Below are positions 33,944-45,367 of a stretch of DNA of 64,000 nt, in pieces. Every line of letters starts with the position of its first letter. The first letter of the stretch is position 1. Source of the DNA: Cytidiella melzeri (taxonomy: Eukaryota > Basidiomycota > Agaricomycetes > Polyporales > Irpicaceae); NCBI GenBank assembly GCA_022592445.1, contig JABYQR010000149.1:39426-103425 (forward strand). Direction: 5' to 3'. A program made the translations under genes and the position numbers. The notes below the pieces were generated by a model, which was given only the letters and a program-made list of their open reading frames with translations, was not told where the DNA came from and made no database searches.

Positions 33944-36900
33944 CTACTTTTGTGTGTATTGATAGCCAACCAGGCTTGCGGGAAGGGATTGGCGTGAACT
34001 TGCGCTGCCATTAGTGACGGGCATGGTTCGTCGGGCCTCGTGGTGAGTGACTTCGTCGACGAGCTTCAGACCCGGTCGGAACACCTTCATGGCATTTCGA
34101 AGGAACCGCGGATCTTGAGAATAATGCAGCCGCTGCTCCTTGAGAATGACAACAGCTCTTTCGAGCTTATTGATGAGCTCATCAATTTCACGCTCGTCTT
34201 CGTCGTCGAGCTGTTAATAGGGGTTCGAAGGAATTAGTATAGCGCATTGCCTGCGCCGTATCACAATATTAACTTACCTCAAATCCGGCACCCCCACCTG
34301 CTCTCGTGCGCATTAAGCCATCCCTTCCGGTAGGTGGTGGTTTTGCTGGCGACGAGTTAATCTGTCATGTGGCAGTGATCATAATTAGTAATTATATGCA
34401 CAAGAAGATTTACTGCAGACGGACCGGTTCTGAGCTGCGCGAACAGCTATCCTCATCCAGCACAAGGTCTTCGACCTCATCATCATCTGAGTCGTCGATC
34501 TCGATCGCAATACTAGTGCACGGGCGATCAGATTCCAGGGGTCGCTCATAAAGTTGACCGTCTCTCGGCGCGGCATAGAATGGTGCGGTATAGAACCGGT
34601 GCACGCGAGACCACCACAATGGTGGAACATCTCCGACCGCCTGGACTAGATGCTTGCACAGCAGGTGTGCATGGTACTTCTGTGAGCCACAGTCACATTT
34701 CCACTGCGTAACGTCAGTGATGTACGTGCCCTTGATAGGAACAGTCTGGAGTTGTTGCCACGACTTCTTGAATGCTTCTTGCATGTTCGACAGGCCTTTT
34801 GGGCGGCCACCGCTGCGTGCATGAAGGAAGCGAGAGAGAGTAATGCGGTAAGGGGGAATTGATCCGTGGACGAGAGCATACACCGCGAGATCAACGGGAG
34901 GTCGGCTGTAGTTGTGAAGCACGAGGCGCTTAAGGTTGCGCCACAAAGCCTCTACCATCATCGTTGTTCGGTGATTGGAAATACAAGTCGGATGAGTGCT
35001 TCGCGTCCATAGATGCTATCGGTCCCTAGCATACCAATTATTCCACAGGTATGCCCAGACTTCAGTAAGATTATTCCGGTGACAATGAAAATAAATTTCC
35101 GTCACAGCGTCCCGTCTGATATCGTGAGAAGTCCGAGACATTCCGTGGCGTTCAGGGAGGAGTGGATGCTGGGAAGCGTGCTTGGCAAAGAGTCGGAGTA
35201 TGGGAAGACGGTGAATGGGAGGACAAAATTGGTAAGTCTTGTCCTGTGATTTTGGACCAACCCGATCGGCTCCCGTGCTGTCTGCGCTAACTCCTGATTC
35301 GTCGTCCGAGTCAGATTCATCCCTTGATAATATTTCTCGTAAATCATGTCGTATGTCATCGGTATCGTCGTCGTCTTCACAGTCAGGAAGCTCTTCATCC
35401 TCTTCAACATTGTCGCCTGCCCAATACATCCCGTCGTTGCTCCTCTCGTCATCTGAAACACCCTCATCCATGTCAAAAGCAGGCGCAGGAATTCTTCCAA
35501 TAGGCGGAATTCGAATTGTTGGGAGTGCAGGGGTGATGGGCGCAGGTCGGCCGTTGCGTAGTATACTGACTCGATACTTTGGTACCTCAGGTGGCGGAGC
35601 AATCTGGACATGTATATTACATCTGACTGACACGAGACCAATACATTCTTACCGGATATACAGGGTCCTGTTGCGCAATGGGCACGAATCTTGAGCTCAC
35701 AAACGAAAACTCCCTTTTTGCCTCCGCCCAGTCGTATGCACCAGGAGTGGCTCCGCTCTTGCATAACCTCTGTTTCATTGCACGGAGAGCATGCCAGAAG
35801 CATAGCTGATGCTTGGCATTCGGCCAAACACTCCTCATTGCGTTGATTTCCGACCAATCTTTATCTGACAGAGTGAACTCTGGATTAACCCCGCGGGCCC
35901 TGAGCTGATGTAAGAAACGCATTAGATTGAGCTCCTTAGCACCGACAGCTGCTTTGGGAGTGGTTTGAATAAGGCAATACGCCAGCGGTACACCAGACCC
36001 CTTAGCACCGGCAACTGCAGCAAAAAGCTCGAAATTTCCACGGTTTGTATTCCCTGGTATGCCAAAATGAGTTCCAAAACATAACATACACCGCTCGTAC
36101 TCACATGTCGAATCCATTGCAAGATCTCGCGTATTTTTTGCCCAAGCCTGCATAAAATCCGTCACCTGAAAGGCCAGTACTGTTGTGTTGGGCGCAGCTT
36201 CTACATCTAGCAAACTGATCATATTCTCCCTCCCACGCTCAGTGACGAACTTCCGGGCAGATACAATGGGATCTGGATCTAGCCGCCACCTGTCATGGCT
36301 AAGCTTCAGCCAATGATACCGTACGGCCTTTTCACTAAACGCTAAGTTGACTTCAGAGGCTGGTTGGCCGCCACATTCCTCCGACAGAATATGTTGCCAC
36401 ATCTAAAGAAGTGTAAGACCAATATAATCAAAGAGATATAATTACATACCTGACCAGGAAGCATCTTTGAAGCGTTAGCTTCAATCCAGGTTTTCCAATT
36501 GTCCGGCAGCCCAATAGGGAAGTAAGAGACATGATGACAAAGGTGCTTGATCTTGATTATCATGTCACGGCCCTCAAGGATAGTGATGTGAAGCCACCCA
36601 TTGCATGGGAACCTTTGCATGCGCTCAGTATCGCGATTCTTGCCTTTCGGTACCTTTGCCTTGTGTTCTCGCTCTTCGGACTGTGCGCAACTGAACGAGT
36701 ACACAGTTCCGCCCATTTTCTTACGGATGTACTTTCGCTCATACCTATTTCCCATTCAGCACGAGCGGCGAGTGTGAATTTAGATTTACGTACGACCAAT
36801 GCCATAAAGTATTCTGCTCAACCAAATTAGCAACCTGTTTCGCTCGTGCCTCTCCTTCCAATTTCAGAACATCTTCATCATCACATTCCACGCGCGCTCC

Positions 36901-37221
36901 GAGGTGAAATGAGCAACTATTGTCAACTTCTCCCTTCTCGGCATTGTGCGCCACATCTGACAGAAAAGTCCCGAATAACACCATGGCTGCATCAGAATCC
37001 AGCTGCCATCCTTCAGCAAAGTCGTCCTCATCGTTCTGACGTTTCCGTTTATTGTTTCTGTACTTCTCCTGGGCCCACGCTGCTTCGGCTGTCATACACG
37101 CCTCACACTTAGACGTGCGCTCGCCAATTTTGCCATTGTGAGTATTGCGAGTGCGTATCTTGTACTGGTCGAATGGCTTCCAGGCCTTGCACTTACCGCA
37201 ATGTTGGCCTGCTTGGTCCAT
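33944..37221 (-). CDS. MULE transposase with SWIM zinc finger
   Basis: The transposase cuts the element out and inserts it elsewhere. The start MDQAGQHCGKCKAWKPFDQY at 37221 opens a Cys-rich N-terminus (CGKC near 37200, CEAC near 37110) that may bind DNA. The DDE catalytic region at about 36130-35750 has DLAMDSTCEYERCMLCFGTH, then GVNPEFTLSDKDWSEINAM and PNAKHQLCFWHALRAMKQRL, the MULE-type D...D...CxxH pattern. An acidic spacer follows (about 35510-35290). A SWIM-type finger, CDCGSQKYHAHLLCKH, lies near 34700. After two further introns the C-terminal tail reads DEVTHHEARRTMPVTNG (near 34050-34000) and stops at 33944. Several introns of 50-60 bp interrupt the frame and no inactivating mutation was found, so it could be functional. 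Confidence 0.87.
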
Positions 37222-37551
37222 AGCATACAGTAGGCCTAAGTAGCGTAGCAAATAATGACGAGTTGAGAGAACTTGGTCACTTAGGCAGGAGTGGATGTGC
37301 TGTTGTAAACCCACTGCAGACTGTAGGGACCTAGTACACACGGAGACAAGTTAATCCAGGTGCGAAGATGAGAGCACAATGTGAATATAGAATGTACCTA
37401 GTACACACAGAGACGAGTTAACTAGGTAACAGGCATATGAGCATACAACATAACGCAAGAGCAATAGGGGAATACTCACTCCAGGTGCGAAGATGAGAGC
37501 ACAATGGAGGAGTAGAGAACCAGGGTGAAAGGGTTATATACTACAAGGAAG

Positions 37552-38507
37552 CTGGCAACGAGGCAGTGTCCGCGTGATGAAACAAAAGATGCGATCATAC
37601 TACAAAGGAGTCATGAGACAGGAGACAAAAGAATGTCCAATAGGGGTGAAGTCCATGAGTAGTGCCGCAAAAGTCCATTAGCAAAAAGCTGGCAACAAGG
37701 CAGTGTCTGCGTGATGAAACAAAAGATGCAATCATACTACAAAGGAGTCATGAGACAGGAGACAAAAGAATGTCCAATAGGGGTGAAGTCCATGAGTAGC
37801 GCCGCAAAAGTCCATTAGCAAAAAGCTGGCAACGAGGCAGTGTCCGCGTGATGAAACAAAAGATGCGATCATACTACAAAGGAGTCATGAGACAGGAGAC
37901 AAAAGAATGTCCAATAGGGGTGAAGTCCATGAGTAGCGCCGCAAAAGTCCATTAGCAAAAAGCTGGCAACGAGGCAGTGTCTGCGTGATGAAACAAAAGA
38001 TGCAATCATACTACAAAGGAGTCATGAGACAGGAGACAAAAGAATGTCCAATAGGGGTGAAGTCCATGAGTAGTGCCGCAAAAGTCCATTAGCAAAAAGC
38101 TGGCAACAAGGCAGTGTCCGCGTGATGAAACAAAAGATGCGATCATACTACAAAGGAGTCATGAGACAGGAGACAAAAGAATGTCCAATAGGGGTGAAGT
38201 CCATGAGTAGCGCCGCAAAAGTCCATTAGCAAAAAGCTGGCAACAAGGCAGTGTCCGCGTGATGAAACAAAAGATGCGATCATACTACAAAGGAGTCATG
38301 AGACAGGAGACAAAAGAATGTCCAATAGGGGTGAAGTCCATGAGTAGCGCCGCAAAAGTCCATTAGCAAAAAGCTGGCAACAAGGCAGTGTCCGCGTGAT
38401 GAAACAAAAGATGCGATCATACTACAAAGGAATCATGAGACAGGAGACAAAAGAATGTCCAATAGGGGTGAAGTCCATGAGTAGCGCCGCAAAAGTCCAT
38501 TAGCAAA
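37552..38507. repeat. Seven-copy tandem array of 137 bp inside the MULE
   Basis: Units begin CTGGCAACGAGG at 37552, 37689, 37826, 37963, 38100, 38237 and 38374, an exact 137-bp period, and the array ends within a few bases of a full seventh unit. Units differ at only a few positions (ACGAGG/ACAAGG, GTCCGC/GTCTGC, GATGCG/GATGCA). The array lies between the transposase start and the right terminal repeat, in its presumed promoter or subterminal region. A shorter direct repeat (GGTGCGAAGATGAGAGCACA at about 37358 and 37482) lies next to it. Confidence 0.95.
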
Positions 38508-38568
38508 CTGAAGAAACGACGCGTCGAGACACAAACTTTTTCATTTACTAACATTGATTACGACGACG

Positions 38569-38713
38569 CTATACACGTGTGACGACGTCCGCTACCGTAC
38601 CTTACAGTACCTACGCCCCGCCGCTCGTTGAGATCTGCCCTGCGATCGCCGACGGCGCCTATCGCGCGGACTTTCAAAGGCGACGAGAAAATGGTGGGAG
38701 ATTATCCTCAAGT
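38569..38713 (-). repeat. Right terminal inverted repeat of MULE
   Basis: This 145-bp arm is the inverted partner of 33760-33900 and ends directly at the target duplication copy 38714-38722. Confidence 0.92.
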
Positions 38714-38779
38714 TTCGGACACGAAAGTGAGATTTTCTGTCTACTGCTCGTAAGGGGAAAACTGATGAGAATTCTCAGT

Positions 38780-40067
38780 ACTTGACGTTAATCTCCCACC
38801 CAATTGTCAGCACTAAACAAACTCCGCTAGGCGCGGGCTGATGGCGCCAAACCGAGAGCTCGGCGCGGGACTTAAGATGATTTTCAGAGCGCGGCGAGCC
38901 CGTCAATAGGTGTACAACAGGTTCCGCAAAAATACATAGAATAACAAAGAGTACATTTTGAGTCTATAGAAATGATGCCTTGAGATACATAGGATAACAA
39001 AGAGTACATTCTTAACATCATAACAAAGAGTACATTGTAAGTCTATAGAACTGATGCCTCAGACTAAGGCTGTGTAGAGGGCTGTTTGGAGCTCGAAGCA
39101 GCGCGCGAAATGTCTGGACTTGCTCGATAGCGGTACCCAATGAGAGTTGGGGGTAAAGATTGCCAATTGCGACTACTACCATTGGTGATAGGCATAGTGC
39201 GACGAGCTTCGTGTTGCTGTACCTGTCGTGCAAGGTCAACAGCAGGGCGTAGCTTCGGCATGATGCGCTTCAGCCATTCTGTATTATCTCCTTGACCTGC
39301 GTAAGTTGAGAAAACCAAGGAAACAGAAGCATAGCATGGCAAAGATATTAATAGAGCTGTACCGGAACAGAGAAAGGGAAGCTGTTCCAAACACAATCTA
39401 AGTAACTATGATACACTGCGAAACATGTATGAGCATGCAAGCAGCACAAACAGAAGACAAAACCTGCGTAAGTTGAGAAAACCAAGGAAACAGAAGCATA
39501 GCATGGCAAAGATATAAATAGAGCTGTACCGGAAAAGGGAAATGGCAGCTGTTCCAAATGCAATATAAGTAACCATGCTACACTGTGAAACATGTGTGAG
39601 TATGTGAGCAGTGCAAACAGAAGAAACAAAGAGCCTGACAGAGGCATGAATAGTGCTTTACTAGAAAGAGGGAATTGGAAGATTCACAATGCCATCAGTA
39701 AGGTTTTGTACACTATGTAACAGACTTTGTCCCATGTAATTGCCTAAGATTACTATGTGACTAGCTGTTGAGGAGCTCACAAAAGTCTGAGGCATCAGTT
39801 CTATAGACTCACAATGTACCCTTTGTTATGATGTTAAGAATGTACTCTTTGTTATCCTATGTATCCCAAGGCATCAGTTGTATAGACTCAAAATGTACTC
39901 TTTGTTATCCTATGTATTTCTGCGGAACCTATTGTACACCTATTGGCGGGCTCGCCGCACCTGAAAATCATCTAAGTCCCGCGCCGAGCTCTCGGTTTGG
40001 CGCCATCAGCCCGCGCCTAGCGGAGTTTGTTTAGTGCTGACAATTGGGTGGGAGATTAACGTCAAGT
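38780..40067. mobile_element. Non-autonomous MULE-like element with very long inverted termini
   Basis: The 1,288-bp element has inverted termini of about 285 bp (38780-39064 and 39785-40067), so nearly half of it is terminal repeat. The ends start ACTTGACGTTAATCTCCCAC, matching the neighbouring MULE at ACTTGA and TAATCTCCCAC, and the target duplication is again 9 bp. Inside each terminus the unit GATAACAAAGAGTACATT recurs. The interior holds a tandem duplication (period about 167 bp, starts at 39295 and 39462, a degenerate third part after 39620) and a remnant of the transposase tail exon. Confidence 0.9.
39064..39290 (-). pseudogene. Remnant of MULE transposase C-terminal exon
   Basis: The minus-strand frame contains QHEARRTMPITNGSSRNWQS and LIGYRYRA. 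These match HHEARRTMPVTNG and LVGYQY at the end of the neighbouring full MULE transposase (33944-34060). The upstream part (WLKRIMPKLRPAVDLARQV) aligns with FLRNAMKVFRPGLKLVDEV there. No catalytic or SWIM region is present. The element therefore derives from a related but different MULE and would need a transposase supplied in trans. Confidence 0.8.
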
Positions 40068-40076
40068 ATTCTCAGT

Positions 40077-40745
40077 TGCAGCATGCAATACTGGAGTAGG
40101 CAGTATTGACAGCAACATACGTGAAAAAGAGAAAACGTTCTACTACACTGCCTCTGTCACCTCAAATCGCTGGAGTGAATGCGCAATCTTACGGGAAGCA
40201 CCAGCTTCGAGTACCCGATGATACGCCGCGACGTCCCAAGAAAACCCTGGAGAACACAGGCACTAAGAAGCCCGTACCCTCGGAATTGCAGCGCTGCGAC
40301 CGGGCATGCACTTCAGCAAAGCTCCCTGGAAGCATAAACGGCGCTTCGACTTCGCCGATAGAAGCAACTCGTGAGACCGAAGGAAGTGGTATGTCAGGGA
40401 ACTTATCTATCGCCGGCTCATAAAGGGACTGAATGTACAGGCAGTCTTACAGCGCAACTGTAAAGGAAGGTCATTCGCTGAAAGCGTGAATGTTCGATAT
40501 TACCGTGGTAAGAGGAAATAGTCAGCAGGCAAAACTTTGATCATGCATGGTCATGTTCCTCTTGTGACTCGTCACTTTGCAGACCTGAACAAGACAGTGC
40601 CATGTTTGAAAACTACGATGGCGCGTCTTGCTGTGCTTTCAGGAAGGTCTCGATTTGATTTTGAGTGGTGGTCATATGCCGAATAACTGCCGACCGGACG
40701 GTGCAGTCGGAGACGGAGATCTAGCATGCCATGCATAGTTGACGG
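40077..40745. other. Region upstream of the first MACPF gene
   Basis: An open frame of 105 codons (40106-40423, plus strand, Lys/Arg/Thr/Ser-rich) has no recognisable domain. The rest is presumed promoter. Confidence 0.4.
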
Positions 40746-40752
40746 TATAAAA
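40746..40752 (+). promoter_or_regulatory. TATA box of the first MACPF gene
   Basis: TATAAAA lies about 60 bp before the ATG. The sequence after it (AAAGGC, then GCAGGCC) is conserved in the second MACPF gene (near 45308), where the box is weaker (TACAAAA). Confidence 0.65.
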
Positions 40753-40810
40753 GGCTATTCTGCAGGCCCGTTAGCTACAGCAATTTGCAGCTTTCTTCAA
40801 CTATTACATC

Positions 40811-42636
40811 ATGGCCTACACCACCAATACTACTCTCGCCCCCTTCAACGCCAATAAAGATCTCCTGCTCCAATCAGGAGGCCCCACACTCAAAGTAGCT
40901 GTGAAGAACGGCCTTGCCCGTGCAAAAGCTTTCATCGACGCACCGCCCATGGACAGGGATACCCCTTCCGATTACATTCCCTGCCTGTATACCCTCGGTG
41001 CGACGTACAACGTTCTCAATGGCAAGTACGCAGACTCCAAGTCTACAATGCAGCAAGTCATCGACTGGAACAAGTGTTTGTGGTGTTTTACTTTGCGCTG
41101 GTACGAAATACTCACGCCATTTGCCAGCCGATGTTCGTATTCAAGAGTTCGGTGGGAAAAGCTACAGCATTCCTGAGGTGGTCAATTTCAATCGCAACAC
41201 CACCTCCGACTACCGCTCCTCGTACGGCAAGACCACTACAGACTACACGAAGAGTCTCTCCTACCAAGCAGGCTTTGAGGCTAGCTTCCCCGGGTTCTCC
41301 GCATCCGCTTCCGCCGATTACAGCGAGTCCCAGCGCGAGAACTTGTCCAACGCATTCACTCGCATCACTTACGCGGTGACCCATTATGATCTCTCCCTTC
41401 CGCCGACGGCACACATCCAGCCGCTCTTGAAGTCTTGGTTCGTAAGCGACTTGGACACCATGGACCCTATCGAACTCTACAGGCAGTACGGAACCCATCT
41501 TCTCCGCTCACTCACCGTTGGTGGCCGCGCCTTGTTTTTGACTTCCACGGATACTCGGTCTTATAGCTCTGAGATGTCTCTCGAGGCCGCTGCCAAGATA
41601 TCTGCTTCCTATTCCGTTGCCTCGGGCAGCATAGAATTGTCCACAAAGCAGAGGGAGGCCATGGAGAGCTTCAACGAGTCTAGCGAGACTTCGGTTGTCA
41701 CTAGTAAGTAGGCTCATCACACCTGCTACGACTAGATGCTGAAGGTTCCGGCAGAGGGAGGAGATCCGCGCTACGGTAATGAGGAATTCTTGAAAAATCT
41801 AGAAGCATGGGCGGCTTCTATCCTCGACTTTCCAGAGTAAGCTGACGATTCTTTGGTTTACGATTGCCAGGCCAACGTTGCTAATCTCTGTTTTGCAGAT
41901 TTGTCGATTTTGGATCCCTTCCTTGTCTGACGGGGCTTTGGGAGTTTGCGTCCACTCCAGAACGTCGCGACATACTCCAGGAGGCGTACACAGACTTCGT
42001 AACGCGTTACGCACAGGACCTGACCCTACCTGGCCCTTTTTTAAGGGCTCGTATCACTCAGGACATGGCCGCAAGCCTGACTGCATCTATACTGGTCGAC
42101 GATGGTGGCTACATTAATTACGAATTCCCAGGCAGTATGTTACAATGCTGCCGAAAGATGTACAACCTCTTGCTAACCATTGTTTAGATCGTTCTGATGG
42201 ATGGTATTACATCACCCCTGCCCTCTCGACCCAGGGCGCTGTCATTGTGTCAGAGCTGGTTCCGGGCGCGTTGGCTGAAGTCAAATGGCAGGAGATTTTT
42301 GCTACTCCAGGGCCGTACTTCAAGGACACTCGATTCTGGAGGGCCATTCCGCCTACCCCTGATTACGTCGCGATGGGTGTTGTAGCAGTCACCACTTCCT
42401 CTGCTGCTCCGTACCCGTTGCAGCCACCTGCGGCCCTTGTTGATCACTTCAGAGCTGTGCACAAGAGTGCACTCACCGCCGCTACGAAGGGCGTCGAAAC
42501 CATTTATCGCAATGGGAACAACAAGTTCTTCAGTGTTGACAATCGCTATTGGTTTGCGGATACGCAGCTGCCGCTGGAGCTAGATTGTTATAAGCTGGAT
42601 CCGAAGGGGGTCATTTTGGAAGGAAGTGGGTGGTAG
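40811..42636 (+). CDS. MACPF-domain protein with VPS62-like C-terminus, copy 1
   Basis: MACPF proteins form membrane-inserted rings; fungal members are secreted or stored pore formers or have unknown roles. The open frames show an N-terminal region of about 90 residues, an intron near 41076-41127, then the MACPF core with the signature YGTHLLRSLTVGGRALF at about 41486-41535 (Y-G-T-H, spacer, G-G). Downstream exons end in a block with FWRAIPPTPDYVAMGVVAV (about 42335-42390), which resembles the VPS62/DUF946 family. No signal peptide is evident at the N-terminus (MAYTTNTTLAPFNANKD). Several short introns split the gene; no inactivating break was seen. It is a paralogue of 45368-47228 in the same orientation. 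Role (defence, predation, development or other) cannot be told from sequence. Confidence 0.85.
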
Positions 42637-45150
42637 TAGAGCTGTTACGAGCAATATCATTCAGCTTTAGCTACTTGATGGCTTCAACTTGACGTGCTAA
42701 CTGTGTGCTTAGAATGAGTACTCGTATATACACTGGTGGCCTACACTTCGCCGAAGGACCGCTTCAGAGTACTTATTCGTATGGCGCGCCACGCTTCGGG
42801 CCTCAGGCCTCAGGTACCATCAACGACACAAAGCTTCAGGCGGCATTTGAAGCCGCTATAATATTCCTCAGCGCCGTCTTCCACATACCACCTTATAGTT
42901 TTGTAGAAGCCTAAGTTACATCAGACGAGTTACAGCTCCAGTGATCACAGGTTGCAGTAAGTGCCAAAACTCCAAACCCAACGACTCAAACCTCGCCGGT
43001 TTTCCGTGGCTCTTACTATCATCTCCAGGTACGAGTTGCTTGCCTCTCCTACTAAACTACGAGCACTCCAACATCTAAAAACATCTTGACTACTTGCCTT
43101 TCTCCTCAGCTGTCCCCAGCTAGCTCAAGCTCTCATAGTGTCAATATCGTTGAGACGTCGATACCCATACTTAAACCGTAACCCACCTATCATGGCCTCA
43201 CATCTCGCAGCCGGAATTCAGTTCTTCACGGCTCAGCTCCTTGGGATATTAGGCGCGTCGATGTCCAGTTCTAGGGTTGAATTCGGCTATCAGGATTCAC
43301 CGACGTTCGCCGTATTGAGGATGTACTCCGGCTTCTTTAAGCCCAAACACTGGGTCTCGGTACTCTTCACGACGGTCAACACCTCGTCTTCAAGGTCAAA
43401 ATGTTCCTTCAGTGTCTCTCGATGTATTTATGTTTTTTGACTTCACAGCTAGGCTAGGGTGCCCTTCAAGATGACCGGCCAAAACCTCAACTTTAGCACC
43501 ATCATGTGCAACGCCCTAGATACAACATAGCCTGAGACATATGCTCAGAATACGTGTAACTCATGGAAGACGCACAGTTCAAGTTCTGACTCAGCCGTTG
43601 AAATACTTGACACCCATCCGACGGCAAGACAGGCCGCCAGGACCGCGATCGCCGCACGCATCACTTACCTCTTGGAAATTCACGCGTTTGGGGCAAGATG
43701 CATTGCGGCACGGCGGGCGATGTCGGTGCTGCCACTGCTACCTCTCTTGCTGCTCTCTCTTCGTAGCTGCCTACGGCGGCAACTGTCAGTCACTTCGGGG
43801 CCATTGTGCTTTTCCCGAGGCAGAGCAGGCATTCAGAAGTCCGTACCGCATGCTTGTCTTACAGGCTGTGAAAAATAACACTTTCACTTCAGCGGGGGAT
43901 AACCGAGTGCGTTTAAAGTCGTTACTTGCCAAGCCATATAGCATGCTGGTGGTAGTCATTATGCGCGATGCTCAGCTGCGGTACATATCTACAACTACGT
44001 AGGGTTCTCGTTTGCTACGACCTGTGTATACGTAGCATGCCAGTGTGTAAGTAAGAATGATTGTAGTGGCCTGAGTTTGAAGAGCAAACAAACAGTCGCG
44101 TACAACATTGGATCGTGGGAACTTCGAAGTTTGCGACGCGGATGCTGAACCGTGACTGGGACATTCTTGCACTTCCACCCCGACTGCCATCATGCCACCG
44201 CAACAGCTCGCTCAATATAACATTCGTTGTGCACAGCCCGCCGGTGCAAAAATGCAGACTGTCAGTTAGGCAGATGTGCAACATCGCAGCACTACTGCGG
44301 AGCCGTCTTTGGCGGGACCAGGCTTCAAGCTAGAAGATCCGTAAGTAGGTTTTGGTTTTGAATTACCACCCGACCCATAACAGAACTAGGCTGCCGCATG
44401 TTCTTCCTTCAACTGGCTAGGCTGGTCACATTCAGAATTCAAGGAGGCTGCCGGTGTGCCTGTTTTCCAATATATGTTCGGGCGGTATGCAGCTCATTGA
44501 CTAAGAGGCAGTCATCTATGCACAGGAATCAGAAAGTGGAAAAGTGGAACGGTAATTCACAGAAACAAGCTAGAAGCAGTAGATCAGCAGGAAGTCGGTC
44601 GAGAGTATTCACCGACAGCTGAGACTCTTCACCGTGCCCTTGAACAACACTCGACCATTGATAAAAGTCACTAGTCGCCAAACACCGTCAAGGGTACATG
44701 TACGTATGGTGAGTTCCACGCTCTGACATGTTGTCGCTACCCTGAGCATAGAGGATGTTCTGAAGCTTCTACGAGGGGATTCCATGCTTCGCTACACATT
44801 TGGAGGCTGCAATGGGGCGTTTTGTCGAGCTTCGTTCGTAAGATACTTGCGCTTACTCATTGCTACCAGTTCCTGACCCATTTGCCTCGCGCTCGGAAAG
44901 GCCAACGTTTTACGCTCATCGTGCGCATCTTCTGCACATGTAGCTTCAATTCGTCAGCCAGAGAGAAGTGCCCGCGTGAGTGGCATCGCACAAGGCACTT
45001 CGCGAGTAGAACTCATAACACATATAACGAAGAGACCACTGGACAGGCGCGCTGTGTAGATCAAGCCAAGCTCTTCCAATAGGACCAATTTGCATCTGTA
45101 CAGCTCGGATTCAGAAGCTTCTGCTAAACTGTCACGGACTCGGGCAGAAG
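42637..45150. other. Inter-paralogue region without a recognisable gene
   Basis: About 2.5 kb between the MACPF copies holds only short open frames (up to 153 codons at 43541-44002) without recognised domains. A frame at 42717-42914 (SYGAPRFGPQASG) and one at 43192-43440 show some gene-like composition and could be decayed exons. No transposon termini were noticed. Confidence 0.4.
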
Positions 45151-45154
45151 CAAC

Positions 45155-45220
45155 AGTGCCTAGAGGAAACTTGGATAGCGACACACGATAGTCACGGATA
45201 AAGGAAACTTGGATAGCTGC
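45155..45220. repeat. Short tandem duplication upstream of the second MACPF gene
   Basis: GGAAACTTGGATAGC occurs twice with a spacing of about 40 bp (about 45164 and 45204), some 160-200 bp before the start codon. It could be a duplicated promoter element. Confidence 0.6.
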
Positions 45221-45367
45221 CCACGGTGCTATTGTATGTTCACGAATATCACGCGACCAGACCTGTGAAGGGTATCTACGATCGGGGGGAGCGTAAAAAT
45301 TAAGTACAAAAGGCCGTCGTGCAGGCCTCTCAGCCCAGCACACCGCGAGTCGCTTCACTGTCGCATC

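Larger units (their letters stand above)
33760..38713 (-). mobile_element. Autonomous-looking MULE DNA transposon
   Basis: The 4,954-bp element has long terminal inverted repeats (33760-33900 and 38569-38713), a 9-bp target duplication, one multi-exon transposase gene on the minus strand and a 137-bp tandem array between the transposase start and the right terminus. The termini begin ACTTGAGGATAATCTCCCAC. Confidence 0.93.
33751..38722. repeat. 9-bp target site duplication of the MULE
   Basis: TTCGGACAC occurs at 33751-33759 and again at 38714-38722, immediately outside the two inverted termini. A 9-bp duplication is the signature of Mutator-like elements. Confidence 0.92.
38771..40076. repeat. 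9-bp target duplication of the second MULE-like element
   Basis: ATTCTCAGT occurs at 38771-38779 and 40068-40076, directly outside the inverted termini of the element at 38780-40067. Confidence 0.9.

Noticed and set aside
37552..38507. Regular repeats that might suggest a CRISPR array
   Set aside because: The 137-bp units are contiguous and identical throughout, with no short repeat/unique spacer alternation, and they lie inside a eukaryotic transposon.
33760..38713. Element as a KDZ (Kyakuja-Dileera-Zisupton) transposon
   Set aside because: The 9-bp target duplication, long terminal repeats and SWIM finger after the DDE region indicate a MULE; no TET/JBP-type gene is present.
42717..42914. 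Possible lipase fragment (SYGAPRFG resembles the YTYGxPRVGN motif)
   Set aside because: No GxSxG nucleophile elbow or other lipase block is found nearby in a compatible frame; the match is too short.
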